Assembly (NCBI GenBank): GCA_017854585.1
Contig: JAFMHK010000022.1
Coordinates: forward strand, 1-58,306
Direction of reading: 5' to 3'
From: Paracoccaceae bacterium
Lineage (GTDB): Bacteria; Pseudomonadota; Alphaproteobacteria; Rhodobacterales; Rhodobacteraceae
Length of the DNA: 58,306 bases
Shown here: piece after piece, positions 34,111-43,229 of the stretch
Numbering within the stretch: position 1 is the stretch's first letter
Layout of the letters: the number at the start of each line of letters is the position of its first letter
Notes under the pieces: model-generated
The model's input: only the letters and a program-made list of their open reading frames with translations
The model's database searches: none
Told to the model about the DNA's origin: nothing
Position numbers and translations under genes: made by a program

Positions 34111-36059
34111 AGGGTGACAGGCGCAGCCACGGATGGGTGCGAAAACTGCCCATGAGCGGTCTTTGACCAATGAAACGGCCGCATCATGGTTTCTGAGGCG
34201 GCCAGCCAACTGGCAACCGTGGCAAGTGGATAGTAGAGCTCGACCAATGGGACCCACCTGCGCAATCGGCGTAAATGCGGCGCGCGCAACGCCATGGCCG
34301 AAATACCCATTCCGACCAACAAAACTGCCACGAACGCGACGCCCAGAATGCCATAGTGAATGGGGGACAAGACTGCATCCATCGGGTGTCGCACCCCGAA
34401 CGGCTTGAGCGCGAGGCTCCATAACAGGGGGGCAAGCAGGAAACCCAACACCGCCCCCAAAAGTTGCACTTGCAGGCCGATGAAGCGGCGCGGGCCCAAT
34501 TCGCGCAACAACCGGCGCGGGTGGCGCATCGCGCTGATCCACGTCATCAGATAGCCCTTGAGCCAGCGGGAGCGTTGCTTCACCCAAGGCCAGACGGCGG
34601 CGTTTGCCTCCTCGAAGGTGGTGGTATCGATGACTTCGGTGTCATAACCGTGACGGGTCAGGCGCAGGCCAAGTTCCGCATCTTCAGTGACGTTATGGGC
34701 ATCCCAGCCTCCAACTTTTTCAAGCACATGCCGACGCAGGAACACCGTGGTGCCGCCAAGGGGCACGAACAGCCCAAGCTGCTGAACACCGGGCAGAAGC
34801 AACCGGAACCAGGTTGCGTATTCGACGGTGAAGCACCGGCTAAGCCAATTATGTGTCGCATTATAGTAATCTAGGCGTCCCTGCAGGCAGGCCACACGCG
34901 GCGGCAGGGCGGCAAAACAGCGAACGACCCGGCGGATCTGGTCGGGTTCAGGCCGATCCTCGGCGTCGTAGATGCCGACCACCGAACCGCGCGCGAAATT
35001 CAGCGCATAGTTCAGCGCCCGCGGCTTGGTGCGCGGATGTCCGGGTGGCACAGTTATTGCGCGCATCCAGCTGGGTAGACGACAGGTGGCGATGGCCTCT
35101 CTGGTGAGGTGATCGTCTTCCTCCACCACCAGCATGACATCAAGGAGTTCGGGCGGGTAATCCAACCGTGACAAGTTGGCGATCAATCCGCCAGCCACTT
35201 CGTTTTCCTTGAAGAGCGGGACCAAGATGGTGACCACGGGCATCCGGACAAGGGGTGGAGGCGACGCAGGTTTCGCGGCCTTGTCGAGCGCCCTTTCGGC
35301 CCGCAGTGCGGCCCCTGCAGCCGCGAATTTCAACGCCACATTGGCCGCAAAGACCAGTATGGCAAGGCTGTAGACCGTCACGATGGTTGCGGTTGGAAAC
35401 AGAAGCAGGCCCAACAGAAATCCCGCAGCAACCAGCCCGACAACGCGCGCCAACTGCACCGGTCTTATGTTGCGGCAACTGTTATCTTGCGGTGCCCGCC
35501 CTTCGGCGATCCGGGCGAGGTCGGTGCCGTACAGCACCGTTTGGGCGTCTTGAACGGCGTCGCGTCCGGCCAGGGCAATGATGACGCGCTGACCCGACTC
35601 TGCGAAGGCTTCCCTGATCTCCAAGGAGCGGTCAGGGCGGTTCGTGACCACCACAAGTGCAGATCCGGCCCGTCTCCAGACAACAGCATTCAGCGCAATC
35701 GCCTTTGACGCACCCAGCAGATGCGCCAGCGCAGGATCAGGAGGATCGTTGTTGAGATCAGCAATCCCGGTTCCATGCTGAATAGAAAGCGCTGACAGAA
35801 GCTCGGTTTCGGTCACCACGCCGCGCGACACAAGAATTTCGCCAATCTGGAGGTTCTGGTGACGTTGCAGCGCCAGCGCGATAAGCAGATCATCCGGTGT
35901 GAGGACGCCACGCTGGATGAGAATTTCGGCCAATAACGCCTGAGCGCGACGCCCCCGAGGGATCGGTGGGGGCGCCGCAGGATCGACTACGCGAAGGGCG
36001 TTGGCGCCTCCGGGTGACTTGGTGGTCTGGGTTCGCTGCATTTGCACCCGGTCTCTCAT
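34032..36059 (-). CDS. Membrane glycosyltransferase (GT2) with N-terminal MshEN-like domain
   Basis: 675-residue protein. About 38-190 resembles the N-terminal domain of type II secretion ATPases (MshEN/GspE_N: ALLAEILIQRGVLTPDDLL, then GEILVSRGVVTETELL). Two membrane helices (about 202-245) precede a GT2 catalytic domain (about 275-500) with PLFKENEV, DAED near 365-368, TEDAELGLRL and the QxxRW-type KQRSRWLKGY. Further helices follow near the C-terminus. The layout resembles XagB/NfrB-type polysaccharide or receptor glycosyltransferases, but the product is unknown. The start may be GTG at 36074 or ATG at 36059; the latter is used. Confidence 0.85.
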   Translation of the reverse strand: MRDRVQMQRTQTTKSPGGANALRVVDPAAPPPIPRGRRAQALLAEILIQRGVLTPDDLLIALALQRHQNLQIGEILVSRGVVTETELLSALSIQHGTGIADLNNDPPDPALAHLLGASKAIALNAVVWRRAGSALVVVTNRPDRSLEIREAFAESGQRVIIALAGRDAVQDAQTVLYGTDLARIAEGRAPQDNSCRNIRPVQLARVVGLVAAGFLLGLLLFPTATIVTVYSLAILVFAANVALKFAAAGAALRAERALDKAAKPASPPPLVRMPVVTILVPLFKENEVAGGLIANLSRLDYPPELLDVMLVVEEDDHLTREAIATCRLPSWMRAITVPPGHPRTKPRALNYALNFARGSVVGIYDAEDRPEPDQIRRVVRCFAALPPRVACLQGRLDYYNATHNWLSRCFTVEYATWFRLLLPGVQQLGLFVPLGGTTVFLRRHVLEKVGGWDAHNVTEDAELGLRLTRHGYDTEVIDTTTFEEANAAVWPWVKQRSRWLKGYLMTWISAMRHPRRLLRELGPRRFIGLQVQLLGAVLGFLLAPLLWSLALKPFGVRHPMDAVLSPIHYGILGVAFVAVLLVGMGISAMALRAPHLRRLRRWVPLVELYYPLATVASWLAASETMMRPFHWSKTAHGQFSHPSVAAPVTLYKDCAPERSAVAASSLSRTTNAIER

Positions 36060-36158
36060 CGATCCGGAGTTCACACTGGCTGCGATCGGTTAACCGGAGG
36101 TTAACAACCTATCTACAAATCTGGGAAATGCGCACGTCAAGCCAAGGCGCGGCGCGTG

Positions 36159-37304
36159 TCACGCCGCCCGTTCGCGCATGGCTTGGGCAAACCGTTCGAA
36201 CAGGTAATAGCTGTCTTGCGGACCCGGGCTGGCTTCGGGGTGATACTGCACGGAAAATACCGGTCGGCCATCGACACGGATGCCGCAGTTCGACCCGTCA
36301 AACAGACTGACATGGGTTTCCAGCACGCCGTCGGGCAAGGTCTGGCTATCGACGGTAAACCCATGGTTCATCGAAGTAATCTCGACCTTTCCGGTATCCA
36401 GATCCTTGACGGGATGGTTCGCGCCATGGTGGCCGTGGTTCATCTTGATCGTCTTGGCCCCAAGGGCAAGCGCAAGCATCTGATGGCCAAGGCAGATGCC
36501 GAAAATGGGCAGATCCGCAGCAAGAACGCCTTGGATCATCGGGACGGCATAGGCCCCGGTTGCTGCCGGATCGCCGGGCCCGTTGGAAAGAAACACGCCA
36601 TCGGGGTTTTGGGCCATGACGTCATCGACCGTTGCGGTCGCCGGCAGAACCGTGACATCGCAGCCCGCGCTGGCAAGGCACCGAAGGATGTTGCGTTTCG
36701 CGCCATAATCTATGGCCACCACTTTGTGGCCGGGGCCCTCGCGCCGGGTATACCCCTCAGGCCATGCCCACCGCATTTCGTCCCAACGATAGGACTGCGC
36801 GCATGTCACGTCGCGCGCCAGATCAACGCCCTCAAGCCCCGAAAAACTGCGCGCGGCCTTGACCAGCGCTTCCAGATCGAACTGTCCATCGGGGTTGTGT
36901 GCCATGGCGACGTGCGGCGCGCCCTGCTGACGAATGGCGCGGGTCAAGCGCCGGGTATCAATGCCGCCCATGCCGATGCGGCCCCGCCTCAGTAGCCACG
37001 GCTCCAACTCTTCCGCGGCGCGCCAGTTGCTGGGTTCAGTCGGATCCCATTTTACGATCATGCCTTCGGCGACCGGATTCGCGGTTTCATCATCTTCGGG
37101 TGTCACGCCCGTGTTGCCGATATGGGGAAAGGTGAAGGTCACGATCTGCCCTGCATAGGACGGATCGGTCATGATCTCCTGATAACCTGTCATGGCGGTA
37201 TTGAAACACAGTTCAGCCACGCGCTGCCCCGTTGCCCCGAACCCCCGTCCATAGAAGACGGTGCCATCAGCAAGGGCGAGGCAGGCGGTCGGATGATCGG
37301 ACAT
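36159..37304 (-). CDS. carA: Carbamoyl-phosphate synthase small subunit
   Basis: Glutamine-hydrolysing subunit that feeds ammonia to CarB for arginine and pyrimidine synthesis. The 381 residues include an N-terminal small-subunit domain (LADGTVFYGRGFGATG) and a class I glutamine amidotransferase with the nucleophile Cys in GICLGHQML and the His-Glu pair in QYHPEASPGP. The ATG at 37304 follows GGAG with a 9-base gap. carB is not in the window. It is divergent from the YqeY gene, 146 bases apart. Confidence 0.97.
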   Translation of the reverse strand: MSDHPTACLALADGTVFYGRGFGATGQRVAELCFNTAMTGYQEIMTDPSYAGQIVTFTFPHIGNTGVTPEDDETANPVAEGMIVKWDPTEPSNWRAAEELEPWLLRRGRIGMGGIDTRRLTRAIRQQGAPHVAMAHNPDGQFDLEALVKAARSFSGLEGVDLARDVTCAQSYRWDEMRWAWPEGYTRREGPGHKVVAIDYGAKRNILRCLASAGCDVTVLPATATVDDVMAQNPDGVFLSNGPGDPAATGAYAVPMIQGVLAADLPIFGICLGHQMLALALGAKTIKMNHGHHGANHPVKDLDTGKVEITSMNHGFTVDSQTLPDGVLETHVSLFDGSNCGIRVDGRPVFSVQYHPEASPGPQDSYYLFERFAQAMRERAA

Positions 37305-37450
37305 GGCATGTATCTCCGTTGGCGGCGGGCAAACTTGTGCGGGTTTAGGGGGCCGGGGGGCAGGGGTCAAGCGCCCCCCGCACCGAGCAGTTGTTGCGGC
37401 GCTGCCTTTGCCCTATCAAGCGGGCTTGGGGATAGCAAAAGGAACCCGCA

Positions 37451-37909
37451 ATGTCATTGAGAGAGCGGATTTCGACGGGTCTGAAACAGGCCATGCGCGA
37501 CAGGGATGCCACGCGTTTGTCGACACTGCGGCTGATCAACGCCGCGATCAAGGACCAAGACATCAACGCGCGCGCCAAGGGCGACCACGATGGCGTGGAC
37601 GACACCGAAGTGCTGGCGATTCTGGGCAAGATGGTAAAGCAGCGTCAGGAAAGCGCGCGCGCCTATGAAGAAGGCGGGCGGCTGGAACTTGCCGAGAAAG
37701 AGCGCGAAGAGATCACCGTAATAGAAGAATACCTGCCCCGTCAGTTGGACGAAAACGAGGTCAGCAAGGCCGTGGACGCTGCAATCGCCGAGACTGGCGC
37801 GGAGAGTATCCGCGACATGGGCAGGGTTATGGCGACCTTGAAGGGGAAGTATACCGGCCAGATGGATTTCGGCTTGGTCGGGCCCATGGTCAAAGGGCGA
37901 CTGGGCTAA
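37451..37909 (+). CDS. GatB/YqeY-domain protein
   Basis: 152-residue protein of the YqeY family, which shares the tRNA-binding tail domain of GatB. It shows LRERISTGLKQAMRDRDATR, then LRLINAAIKDQ, the helical core, and GRVMATLKGKYTGQMDFGLV near the C-terminus. Function is not known; a link with tRNA amidation is only suggested by the domain. It is a single gene divergent from carA. Confidence 0.9.
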   Translation: MSLRERISTGLKQAMRDRDATRLSTLRLINAAIKDQDINARAKGDHDGVDDTEVLAILGKMVKQRQESARAYEEGGRLELAEKEREEITVIEEYLPRQLDENEVSKAVDAAIAETGAESIRDMGRVMATLKGKYTGQMDFGLVGPMVKGRLG

Positions 37910-38156
37910 GCGCAGGCCCGCGCCGACCCGACAAGGAAGACATGGGATAGCCGAGAGCTTGCCCGGTCTTTTGCGGCGGGTCGCGCAACCGCCGGGGTGC
38001 CAAGTAGACGTTCGTCCACGGCATTTCATGGTTGCAATCGAAATGGCATGGCCATTGCTACGTGACCACAGCGTCCACTTATCGTGGACGTGTCGCACGC
38101 CTGCGGGTGGTATCGGCAGGAGTAGTGGGGCCGCCGCGGTTCAAAGAGAACCACAG

Positions 38157-38681
38157 TCAGGTCGGGCGCAATTCCCGTTCGAGCCTGTCCTTCAGCGCCA
38201 CCCGTTCCGGCGGCGTCAGAAATGCGCCCAATTCAATCTCGCGGTCTCCGCCCTGAAGTGTCAGGTAATTCGGAACCGGGCCGCCCTTGGTGTGCAGCGC
38301 AATCCGCACCCAATAGGGGTTCGCTTCCCAATCGCGCGGCTGTTTGCGCGGTTCTACCCGTTCGATTCGCACCAGATCTGACCAGAGGGTTACGTCTTCG
38401 TAGATATCTTGGTCGCGCCACGACCGTTTCAGGCCGAACCAGATGCCGACAACTGCGGCAATGACAAAAGGCAGCAGCCCCCAGAACACGGCCGTGCCGA
38501 TGACCGACAGCAGCGGCAGAATGATCAACGCAGCCGTTGCGCCGATAAACCAGACGAAGCCTTCAGGCGTCAGCGATTTGTGCGGCGTCAGGCGCAGGTG
38601 CAACCGGGGCGCACCGCGTGCAGAAAGGGCCCCGGTTTGCACCGGAGCCCCTTGTTCATATGTCAGGTCGCTGACCGGCAT
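38157..38681 (-). CDS. DUF2244 membrane protein, downstream of ctaD
   Basis: 174-residue protein with two membrane helices (about 42-60 and 66-82; FVWFIGATAALIILPLLSVI, then WGLLPFVIAAVVG) and a soluble C-terminal region with VRIERVEPRKQPRDWEANP. It begins 3 bases after the ctaD stop, so it belongs to the ctaD transcript. Genes of this family are often found beside heme-copper oxidase genes in alphaproteobacteria, so an assembly or regulatory role is plausible but not shown. Confidence 0.88.
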   Translation of the reverse strand: MPVSDLTYEQGAPVQTGALSARGAPRLHLRLTPHKSLTPEGFVWFIGATAALIILPLLSVIGTAVFWGLLPFVIAAVVGIWFGLKRSWRDQDIYEDVTLWSDLVRIERVEPRKQPRDWEANPYWVRIALHTKGGPVPNYLTLQGGDREIELGAFLTPPERVALKDRLERELRPT

Positions 38682-38684
38682 GGT

Positions 38685-40346
38685 TTAATGATGCGGGTTA
38701 CGATCCCACATCTCGCGTGTGGGAAGTTCTTCAAAGGTATGCTCGGGCGGCGGATTGGGCAGCGTCCATTCCAGTGTATCGGCATGTTCGCCCCAATATG
38801 CGGGTTCCGTCACCTTGCGACCGTAGAACAGCGAATAGAAGATCAGCCCGATGAAGAACAGGAACGAGGCGAACGAGATGAACGCACCGATCGAGCTGAC
38901 GTAGTTCCACAGCGCGAACGCATCAGGATAGTCGATGTACCGACGCGGCATGCCCTGACGTCCCAAGAAGTGCTGAGGGAAGAATGTCAGGTTGGCGCCA
39001 ATGAAGAACGCCCAGAAATGCAGCTTGCCGGCCCATTCGGGATAAGCACGTCCGCTCATCTTGGTGAACCAGTAGTAGACCGCCGCAAAAATTCCGAACA
39101 CAGCACCAAGCGACATCACATAGTGGAAGTGCGCCACGACATAGTAGGTATCGTGATAGGCCCGATCGACGCCTGCCTGGCTCAGCACGATGCCGGTCAC
39201 GCCGCCAAAGGTGAACAGGAAGATAAATCCGATGGCGAAAAGCATCGGCGTGGCGAAGGTGATCGACCCCTGCCACATGGTTGCAATCCAACTGAAGATC
39301 TTGATGCCGGTTGGCACCGCGATCACCATGGTTGCAACCATGAAATACGCCTGCTGCGTCAGGGTCATGCCGACGGTGTACATGTGGTGTGCCCACACAA
39401 CAAAGCCGAGACCGCCGATTGCCACGAGTGCGTAGACCATCGGCAGATAGCCAAAGATCGGCTTTTTCGAGAAAGTGGACACCACGTGGCTGATCACGCC
39501 AAAGGCGGGCAGCACGACGATATACACCTCGGGGTGACCGAAGAACCAGAAGATGTGCTGGTAAAGGATCGGGTCACCGCCACCGGCCGGATTGAAGAAC
39601 GTGGTGTCGAAGTTCCGGTCCGTCAGCAGCATGGTGATTGCACCTGCCAGAACCGGTAGAGACAGAAGCAACAGCCATGCCGTTACAAAGATGGACCATG
39701 CAAACAACGGCACCTTGTGCAGGGTCATCCCCGGCGCGCGCATGTTCAGGAAGGTCGTGATGATGTTGATCGATCCGAGAATCGAGCTGGCACCAGAGAC
39801 GTGGACCGCGAAAATCGCGAAGTCTACTGCGCGGCTTGTGGCGACGTTCTGGGCAGAAAGCGGTGGGTAGAACGTCCAACCTGTCCCGGCCCCGCCATCG
39901 ACGAAGACCGAACAGAACGCCAGCGACGTGCCCGCGACGTAAAGCCAGTAAGACAGGTTGTTCAGGCGCGGGAACGCCATGTCGGGCGCGCCGATCATCA
40001 GCGGCATGAAGTAGTTGCCGAATCCGCCGAACAAGGCGGGAATGACGACGAAGAACATCATCAAGACGCCGTGGCCCGTGATCATCACGTTCCACATTTG
40101 CCCGTCTGGAGAGCATTCGCCCGCTGCCGCAGCAGTCAGCCGCGCGCCTTCGGTGCACATATACTGTACGCCGGGCTCCATCAGCTCCATCCGCATGTAG
40201 ACGGTGAATATGACCGAAATCAGCCCCACCACACCAGCGGTGAAGATGTAAAGGATGCCGATATCCTTGTGGTTTGTGGACATGAACCACCGGGTGAAGA
40301 AACCCGGTCGCTCGTGGTCATGTCCAGAAATGGCGGCGTCAGCCAT
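38685..40346 (-). CDS. ctaD: Cytochrome c oxidase subunit I (aa3 type)
   Basis: Catalytic subunit of the terminal oxidase, binding heme a, heme a3 and CuB in the inner membrane. The 553 residues contain the twelve-helix heme-copper oxidase pattern with [16 protein letters not shown] (CuB ligand His and the Tyr), [12 protein letters not shown] (two CuB His) and [10 protein letters not shown] (heme ligands). The start is ATG at 40346 ([10 protein letters not shown]), since the longer frame is unlike the family. As in Rhodobacter and Paracoccus, ctaD is separate from ctaC, ctaB and ctaE, which are absent here. DUF2244 follows. Confidence 0.97.
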   Translation of the reverse strand: MADAAISGHDHERPGFFTRWFMSTNHKDIGILYIFTAGVVGLISVIFTVYMRMELMEPGVQYMCTEGARLTAAAAGECSPDGQMWNVMITGHGVLMMFFVVIPALFGGFGNYFMPLMIGAPDMAFPRLNNLSYWLYVAGTSLAFCSVFVDGGAGTGWTFYPPLSAQNVATSRAVDFAIFAVHVSGASSILGSINIITTFLNMRAPGMTLHKVPLFAWSIFVTAWLLLLSLPVLAGAITMLLTDRNFDTTFFNPAGGGDPILYQHIFWFFGHPEVYIVVLPAFGVISHVVSTFSKKPIFGYLPMVYALVAIGGLGFVVWAHHMYTVGMTLTQQAYFMVATMVIAVPTGIKIFSWIATMWQGSITFATPMLFAIGFIFLFTFGGVTGIVLSQAGVDRAYHDTYYVVAHFHYVMSLGAVFGIFAAVYYWFTKMSGRAYPEWAGKLHFWAFFIGANLTFFPQHFLGRQGMPRRYIDYPDAFALWNYVSSIGAFISFASFLFFIGLIFYSLFYGRKVTEPAYWGEHADTLEWTLPNPPPEHTFEELPTREMWDRNPHH

Positions 40347-40689
40347 GTTCTGCTCCTGTTCAACTTGTAATGTTGGCAGGGGGGCCAGCGCCCTGCCACG
40401 GATTTCTGAGTGCCCTTGTAATGCGCAGGTGCATCCGGTGCAACGCAGGAGCAGCAGATTGAGTGGGTAAAATTGCCTCAGCGCCCTTGCGCGGCAAGCT
40501 GACATCACACTGCCGAAAAACTTGACGGAGGCGGGGCGGCACGCGGCAACGTGAAAGCGGGGCACGAAAGAATGCGCCAGCCCAGAGATGTTGCCGCGCG
40601 TTCCAACGGCCGCGCCCTGTGCGGGCCTGACGGCGGTTGGCAGCGGCGGCACATTTGATCCCTGATTCAGGGTCAGGCGGTGCTTGCGG
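40347..40689. other. Region upstream of ctaD
   Basis: 343 bases between ctaD and the small membrane-protein gene. No further gene is seen. A short hairpin (CCCTG/CAGGG at 40660-40672) lies 18 bases after the end of the small gene and may end its transcript. The ctaD promoter should lie here, but I cannot place it. Confidence 0.6.
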
Positions 40690-40824
40690 TTACGATGAAC
40701 CGGGTGAGGCAATGACCAAAATAACTGATGCGGCCATGATGACCACCAAGCCCGTCAATGCAAGAACAAGAACCGCAATTTCCATGCGATCACGATTTTC
40801 TCTCTGAGCAGTCCTTGCCAACAT
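40690..40824 (-). CDS. 44-residue single-helix membrane protein upstream of ctaD
   Basis: An ATG at 40824 is preceded by AGGA with a 6-base gap and opens a 45-codon frame. Residues 1-13 are polar and charged (Arg at 4, 8, 11 and 13). Residues 16-39 form one hydrophobic helix ([20 protein letters not shown] in part), and the tail ends SPGSS. It lies on the ctaD strand, 343 bases upstream. I do not recognise the family: it does not look like the known small subunit IV of alphaproteobacterial aa3 oxidases. It could be a small oxidase-related or stress protein. Chance is possible, but the start context and helix argue for a real gene. Confidence 0.55.
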   Translation of the reverse strand: MLARTAQRENRDRMEIAVLVLALTGLVVIMAASVILVIASPGSS

Positions 40825-40974
40825 TTACTTTCCTAATCTTTAAAAAATCTACTGTGGTTCGTTCGGCCGGATATTGGGGCGCTGGTGGTAGACATCTGAC
40901 GCTGTCAAAAGGCGCAAAGTGTTCGCCAAGGTGGCGGCAATGCGGCATCGGTCGCTTGTCAGGCAACGCACTGT

Positions 40975-41658
40975 TCAGTCTTGCGAAACACTGCCGAGAG
41001 GCGATGTGCTCTCGCCGAAAACCGTTTCAAAGCTGTGTTTGAGCGATAGATCGAGATCGTTCATCGTCACGGGCAGTCCCAGATCCACAAGGCTTGTGAC
41101 GCCATGGCCGCTAATGCCGCACGGCACGATGCCGGTGAAGTGTTCAAGATCCGGGTCAAGGTTGATCGAAAGACCGTGAAAGCTGATCCATTTCCGCAGG
41201 CGAATGCCAATTGCGGCGATTTTGTCTTCACGCGGGCTGCCATCGGGCAGGGCCGCTTTTTCGGGGCGTTGCACCCAGACACCGACGCGGCCAGGGCGGA
41301 TTTCGCCGGTCACGCTGAAGTCTGCAAGTGCCGTGATGATCCACGTTTCCAACTGCTGCACAAACTGGCGGACGTCGCGACCGCGCTTGCCGACGTCCAG
41401 CATGACATAGACCACCCGCTGGCCCGGACCGTGATAGGTGTACTGACCGCCGCGCCGTGCGGCGTAGACAGGGAAGCGGTCAGGGTCAGTCAGATCGGCT
41501 GCATTGGCCGAGGTGCCCGCGGTGTAAAGAGCACGATGTTCGAGCAGCCATATTGCTTCATCCGCTTCACCACGCGCGATGGCATCGGCGCGGGCCTCCA
41601 TCCAGGCCACGGCGGTCAGGTAATCGGTCAATCCGTCGGTGATGATCCATTCGACCAA
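40975..41658 (-). CDS. lipB: Octanoyl-[acyl-carrier-protein]--protein N-octanoyltransferase
   Basis: Transfers octanoyl groups from ACP to lipoyl domains, the first step of lipoate synthesis. It has 227 residues. The LipB motifs are present as [18 protein letters not shown] (the conserved Gly-rich loop) and the catalytic region with [16 protein letters not shown] and [14 protein letters not shown], with the acyl-accepting Cys in the last. The family start is the TTG at 41658 (MVEWIITDG); no ATG is available there. It lies upstream of the ctaD region on the same strand. The ribosome binding site is unusual, as noted separately. Confidence 0.94.
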   Translation of the reverse strand: MVEWIITDGLTDYLTAVAWMEARADAIARGEADEAIWLLEHRALYTAGTSANAADLTDPDRFPVYAARRGGQYTYHGPGQRVVYVMLDVGKRGRDVRQFVQQLETWIITALADFSVTGEIRPGRVGVWVQRPEKAALPDGSPREDKIAAIGIRLRKWISFHGLSINLDPDLEHFTGIVPCGISGHGVTSLVDLGLPVTMNDLDLSLKHSFETVFGESTSPLGSVSQD

Positions 41659-41666
41659 TGCATTAC

Positions 41667-41688
41667 CGGGGCAACAGCCCCGCCTCCT
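41667..41688 (-). promoter_or_regulatory. Distant ribosome binding site and hairpin of lipB
   Basis: AGGAGG (41683-41688) lies 24 bases before the TTG start. The bases between contain CGGGGC-TGTT-GCCCCG (41667-41682), a 6-bp hairpin that, when folded, leaves 8 bases from the Shine-Dalgarno to the start. Confidence 0.45.
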
Positions 41689-41918
41689 TGATTGAGATAT
41701 TGGCGCGGCTGGCCGGAATGTCACGCCGATATCATGATCACAACCATGATCCACGCCAATTGCGCGCGTTTGTGTTGTGCCTGCCAGCAACGGCGCTTTG
41801 CGGGTTCTTGTGGTCACAAGCAGGGGGGGCGTACGGTCGCCTGTCCCGCAGGACGCGTCCCAGATCACGACCAAAGCTGCGTTGTTTTGGCCGTCCGTGA
41901 AATTCGCGCCGGACCCCC

Positions 41919-41947
41919 TTCACAAGCAACCCGCCCTCGGCTATCTA
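41919..41947 (+). promoter_or_regulatory. Predicted promoter of tRNA-Leu
   Basis: TTCACA (41919-41924) is followed after 17 bases by TATCTA (41942-41947), about 23 bases before the tRNA 5' end. The -10 match is partial. Confidence 0.4.
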
Positions 41948-41970
41948 GCCGCGACCTACCCTGAACACGT

Positions 41971-42056
41971 GCGCTCGTGGCGGAATGGTAGACGCGCAGC
42001 GTTGAGGTCGCTGTGGGGTAACACCCGTGAGAGTTCGAGTCTCTCCGAGCGCACCA
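41971..42056 (+). tRNA. tRNA-Leu, anticodon GAG
   Basis: 86 nt including the encoded CCA. The acceptor arms GCGCTCG and CGAGCGC pair fully, the anticodon loop TTGAGGT gives GAG, the long variable arm is present as expected for type II tRNA, and the T loop reads GTTCGAGTC. It decodes CUC and CUU codons. Confidence 0.96.
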
Positions 42057-42197
42057 GTTTCATTGATTGCCGAATTTTCGGGGATCAGTGCCGACGGAAC
42101 CGGCATGGATGGATGTCTGAAGGCCGCGATCCATGGCGGCATGTCCGATACCCGCAAGGTACAGTACCAACCCCGCCGGGGACCGCCCGTCCATGAC

Positions 42198-43121
42198 TTA
42201 ACTGCTGCCCAGCACCTGCGCTGCGATTTGCGCGATTACGGGGGCAATCTGCCCACCCCGCATGCCCGATTGAAGGCTGCGATGATAAAGCATCTGCAAC
42301 AGCAGTTCGTCATGTCGTGTCAGGACGCCGAATTCCTCGTCGTCGTTGAAGATCGAGGGCCAGACGTCATCATCGTCGTTGGCAAGTCCCATGCCCTGCG
42401 CCAGTTCTTCTTCCATGCAGGCGCGGCGAATCCGGGGCGGGTGTTCCGCGCGCACCACGGCAACCGCATTGACGTAACCCCGCGTGGGGTCTGGATCTGG
42501 CCATGCCAGAACGATGCAGCGCGTATTGCGGCCCATCCCCGTGATCGCGTTGATCGCATTGTTCGAAAGCCCGGGCACCAGTTGGCGTAACAACGGCGCG
42601 GAGTCTGCACGCTCCACATCTGACACCACAAGAACATGGAAATTCGGATTGCTGGTGGTAACGGTCACAGAATGACCGCTTGCTGTCTGCAGGCGTTCGG
42701 CGATGTCATTGATTGCAGCCATGTCGGCACGTTGCTGGGCCTGCGGAATGGACTCGCCGAACTGAACGCCAAGACGTACGGGTTGTTCCCACCGGCGCAG
42801 CGGGGTCGCGCCACCGGCGCGCATGGAGCCTGAGCTCATTGAATATTCAGATTGCAACGCGATCGTTGCGAAATGGCTGGCAAGTGTGGTCGCATCCAGC
42901 GTCTCCAGACCTGCGCGCCGATCGGTGCGCAGGCGACCTTGGGTCATCAGGCGCTGTTCCATCTGCTGGTAATGCGCGGCCAACGCCGTGCCTTGGGGGT
43001 CTGTCGCAGTTGCAACGCGGTCAGCCAAGGTTGGCTGGCGCTGCGCGGTGGCGGGGCCACACAGCATTATCGCGGCGCAGGCTGCCGCGGACAAGATGGA
43101 CTTGGCGATGGTTGATGACAC
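42198..43121 (-). CDS. DUF2927 secreted protein
   Basis: 307-residue protein with a signal peptide (SILSAAACAAIMLCGPATAQ) followed by the DUF2927 region: VRLGVQFGESIPQAQQRAD, then a Cys in RNTRCIVL, RACMEEELAQGMGLAND, and FNDDEEFGVLTRHDELLL near the C-terminus. These blocks are typical of this exported alphaproteobacterial family; function is unknown. The GTG at 43121 is used as start, with AAGGGG about 10 bases upstream. The first in-frame start at 43187 would place extra residues before the signal peptide. Confidence 0.87.
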   Translation of the reverse strand: MSSTIAKSILSAAACAAIMLCGPATAQRQPTLADRVATATDPQGTALAAHYQQMEQRLMTQGRLRTDRRAGLETLDATTLASHFATIALQSEYSMSSGSMRAGGATPLRRWEQPVRLGVQFGESIPQAQQRADMAAINDIAERLQTASGHSVTVTTSNPNFHVLVVSDVERADSAPLLRQLVPGLSNNAINAITGMGRNTRCIVLAWPDPDPTRGYVNAVAVVRAEHPPRIRRACMEEELAQGMGLANDDDDVWPSIFNDDEEFGVLTRHDELLLQMLYHRSLQSGMRGGQIAPVIAQIAAQVLGSS

Positions 43122-43229
43122 CGGCGCAATACCCCTTCCTTGCGGACCTGCGATGTTGACCGGATAACGATTGGGCCGTCGGGGCAAAGAGTCAACGCGG
43201 ATGACGAGGCATGGCGGCGCGCGAGGGAC

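Noticed and set aside
38072..38152. Two small hairpins (38072-38090 and 38138-38152) between the YqeY and DUF2244 genes
   Set aside because: Stems of 7 and 5 bp without a U-tract; too weak to call as terminators or regulators.
38409..39659. 416-codon plus-strand frame over DUF2244 and ctaD
   Set aside because: Antisense to ctaD; His/Arg/Gln-rich translation typical of shadow frames.
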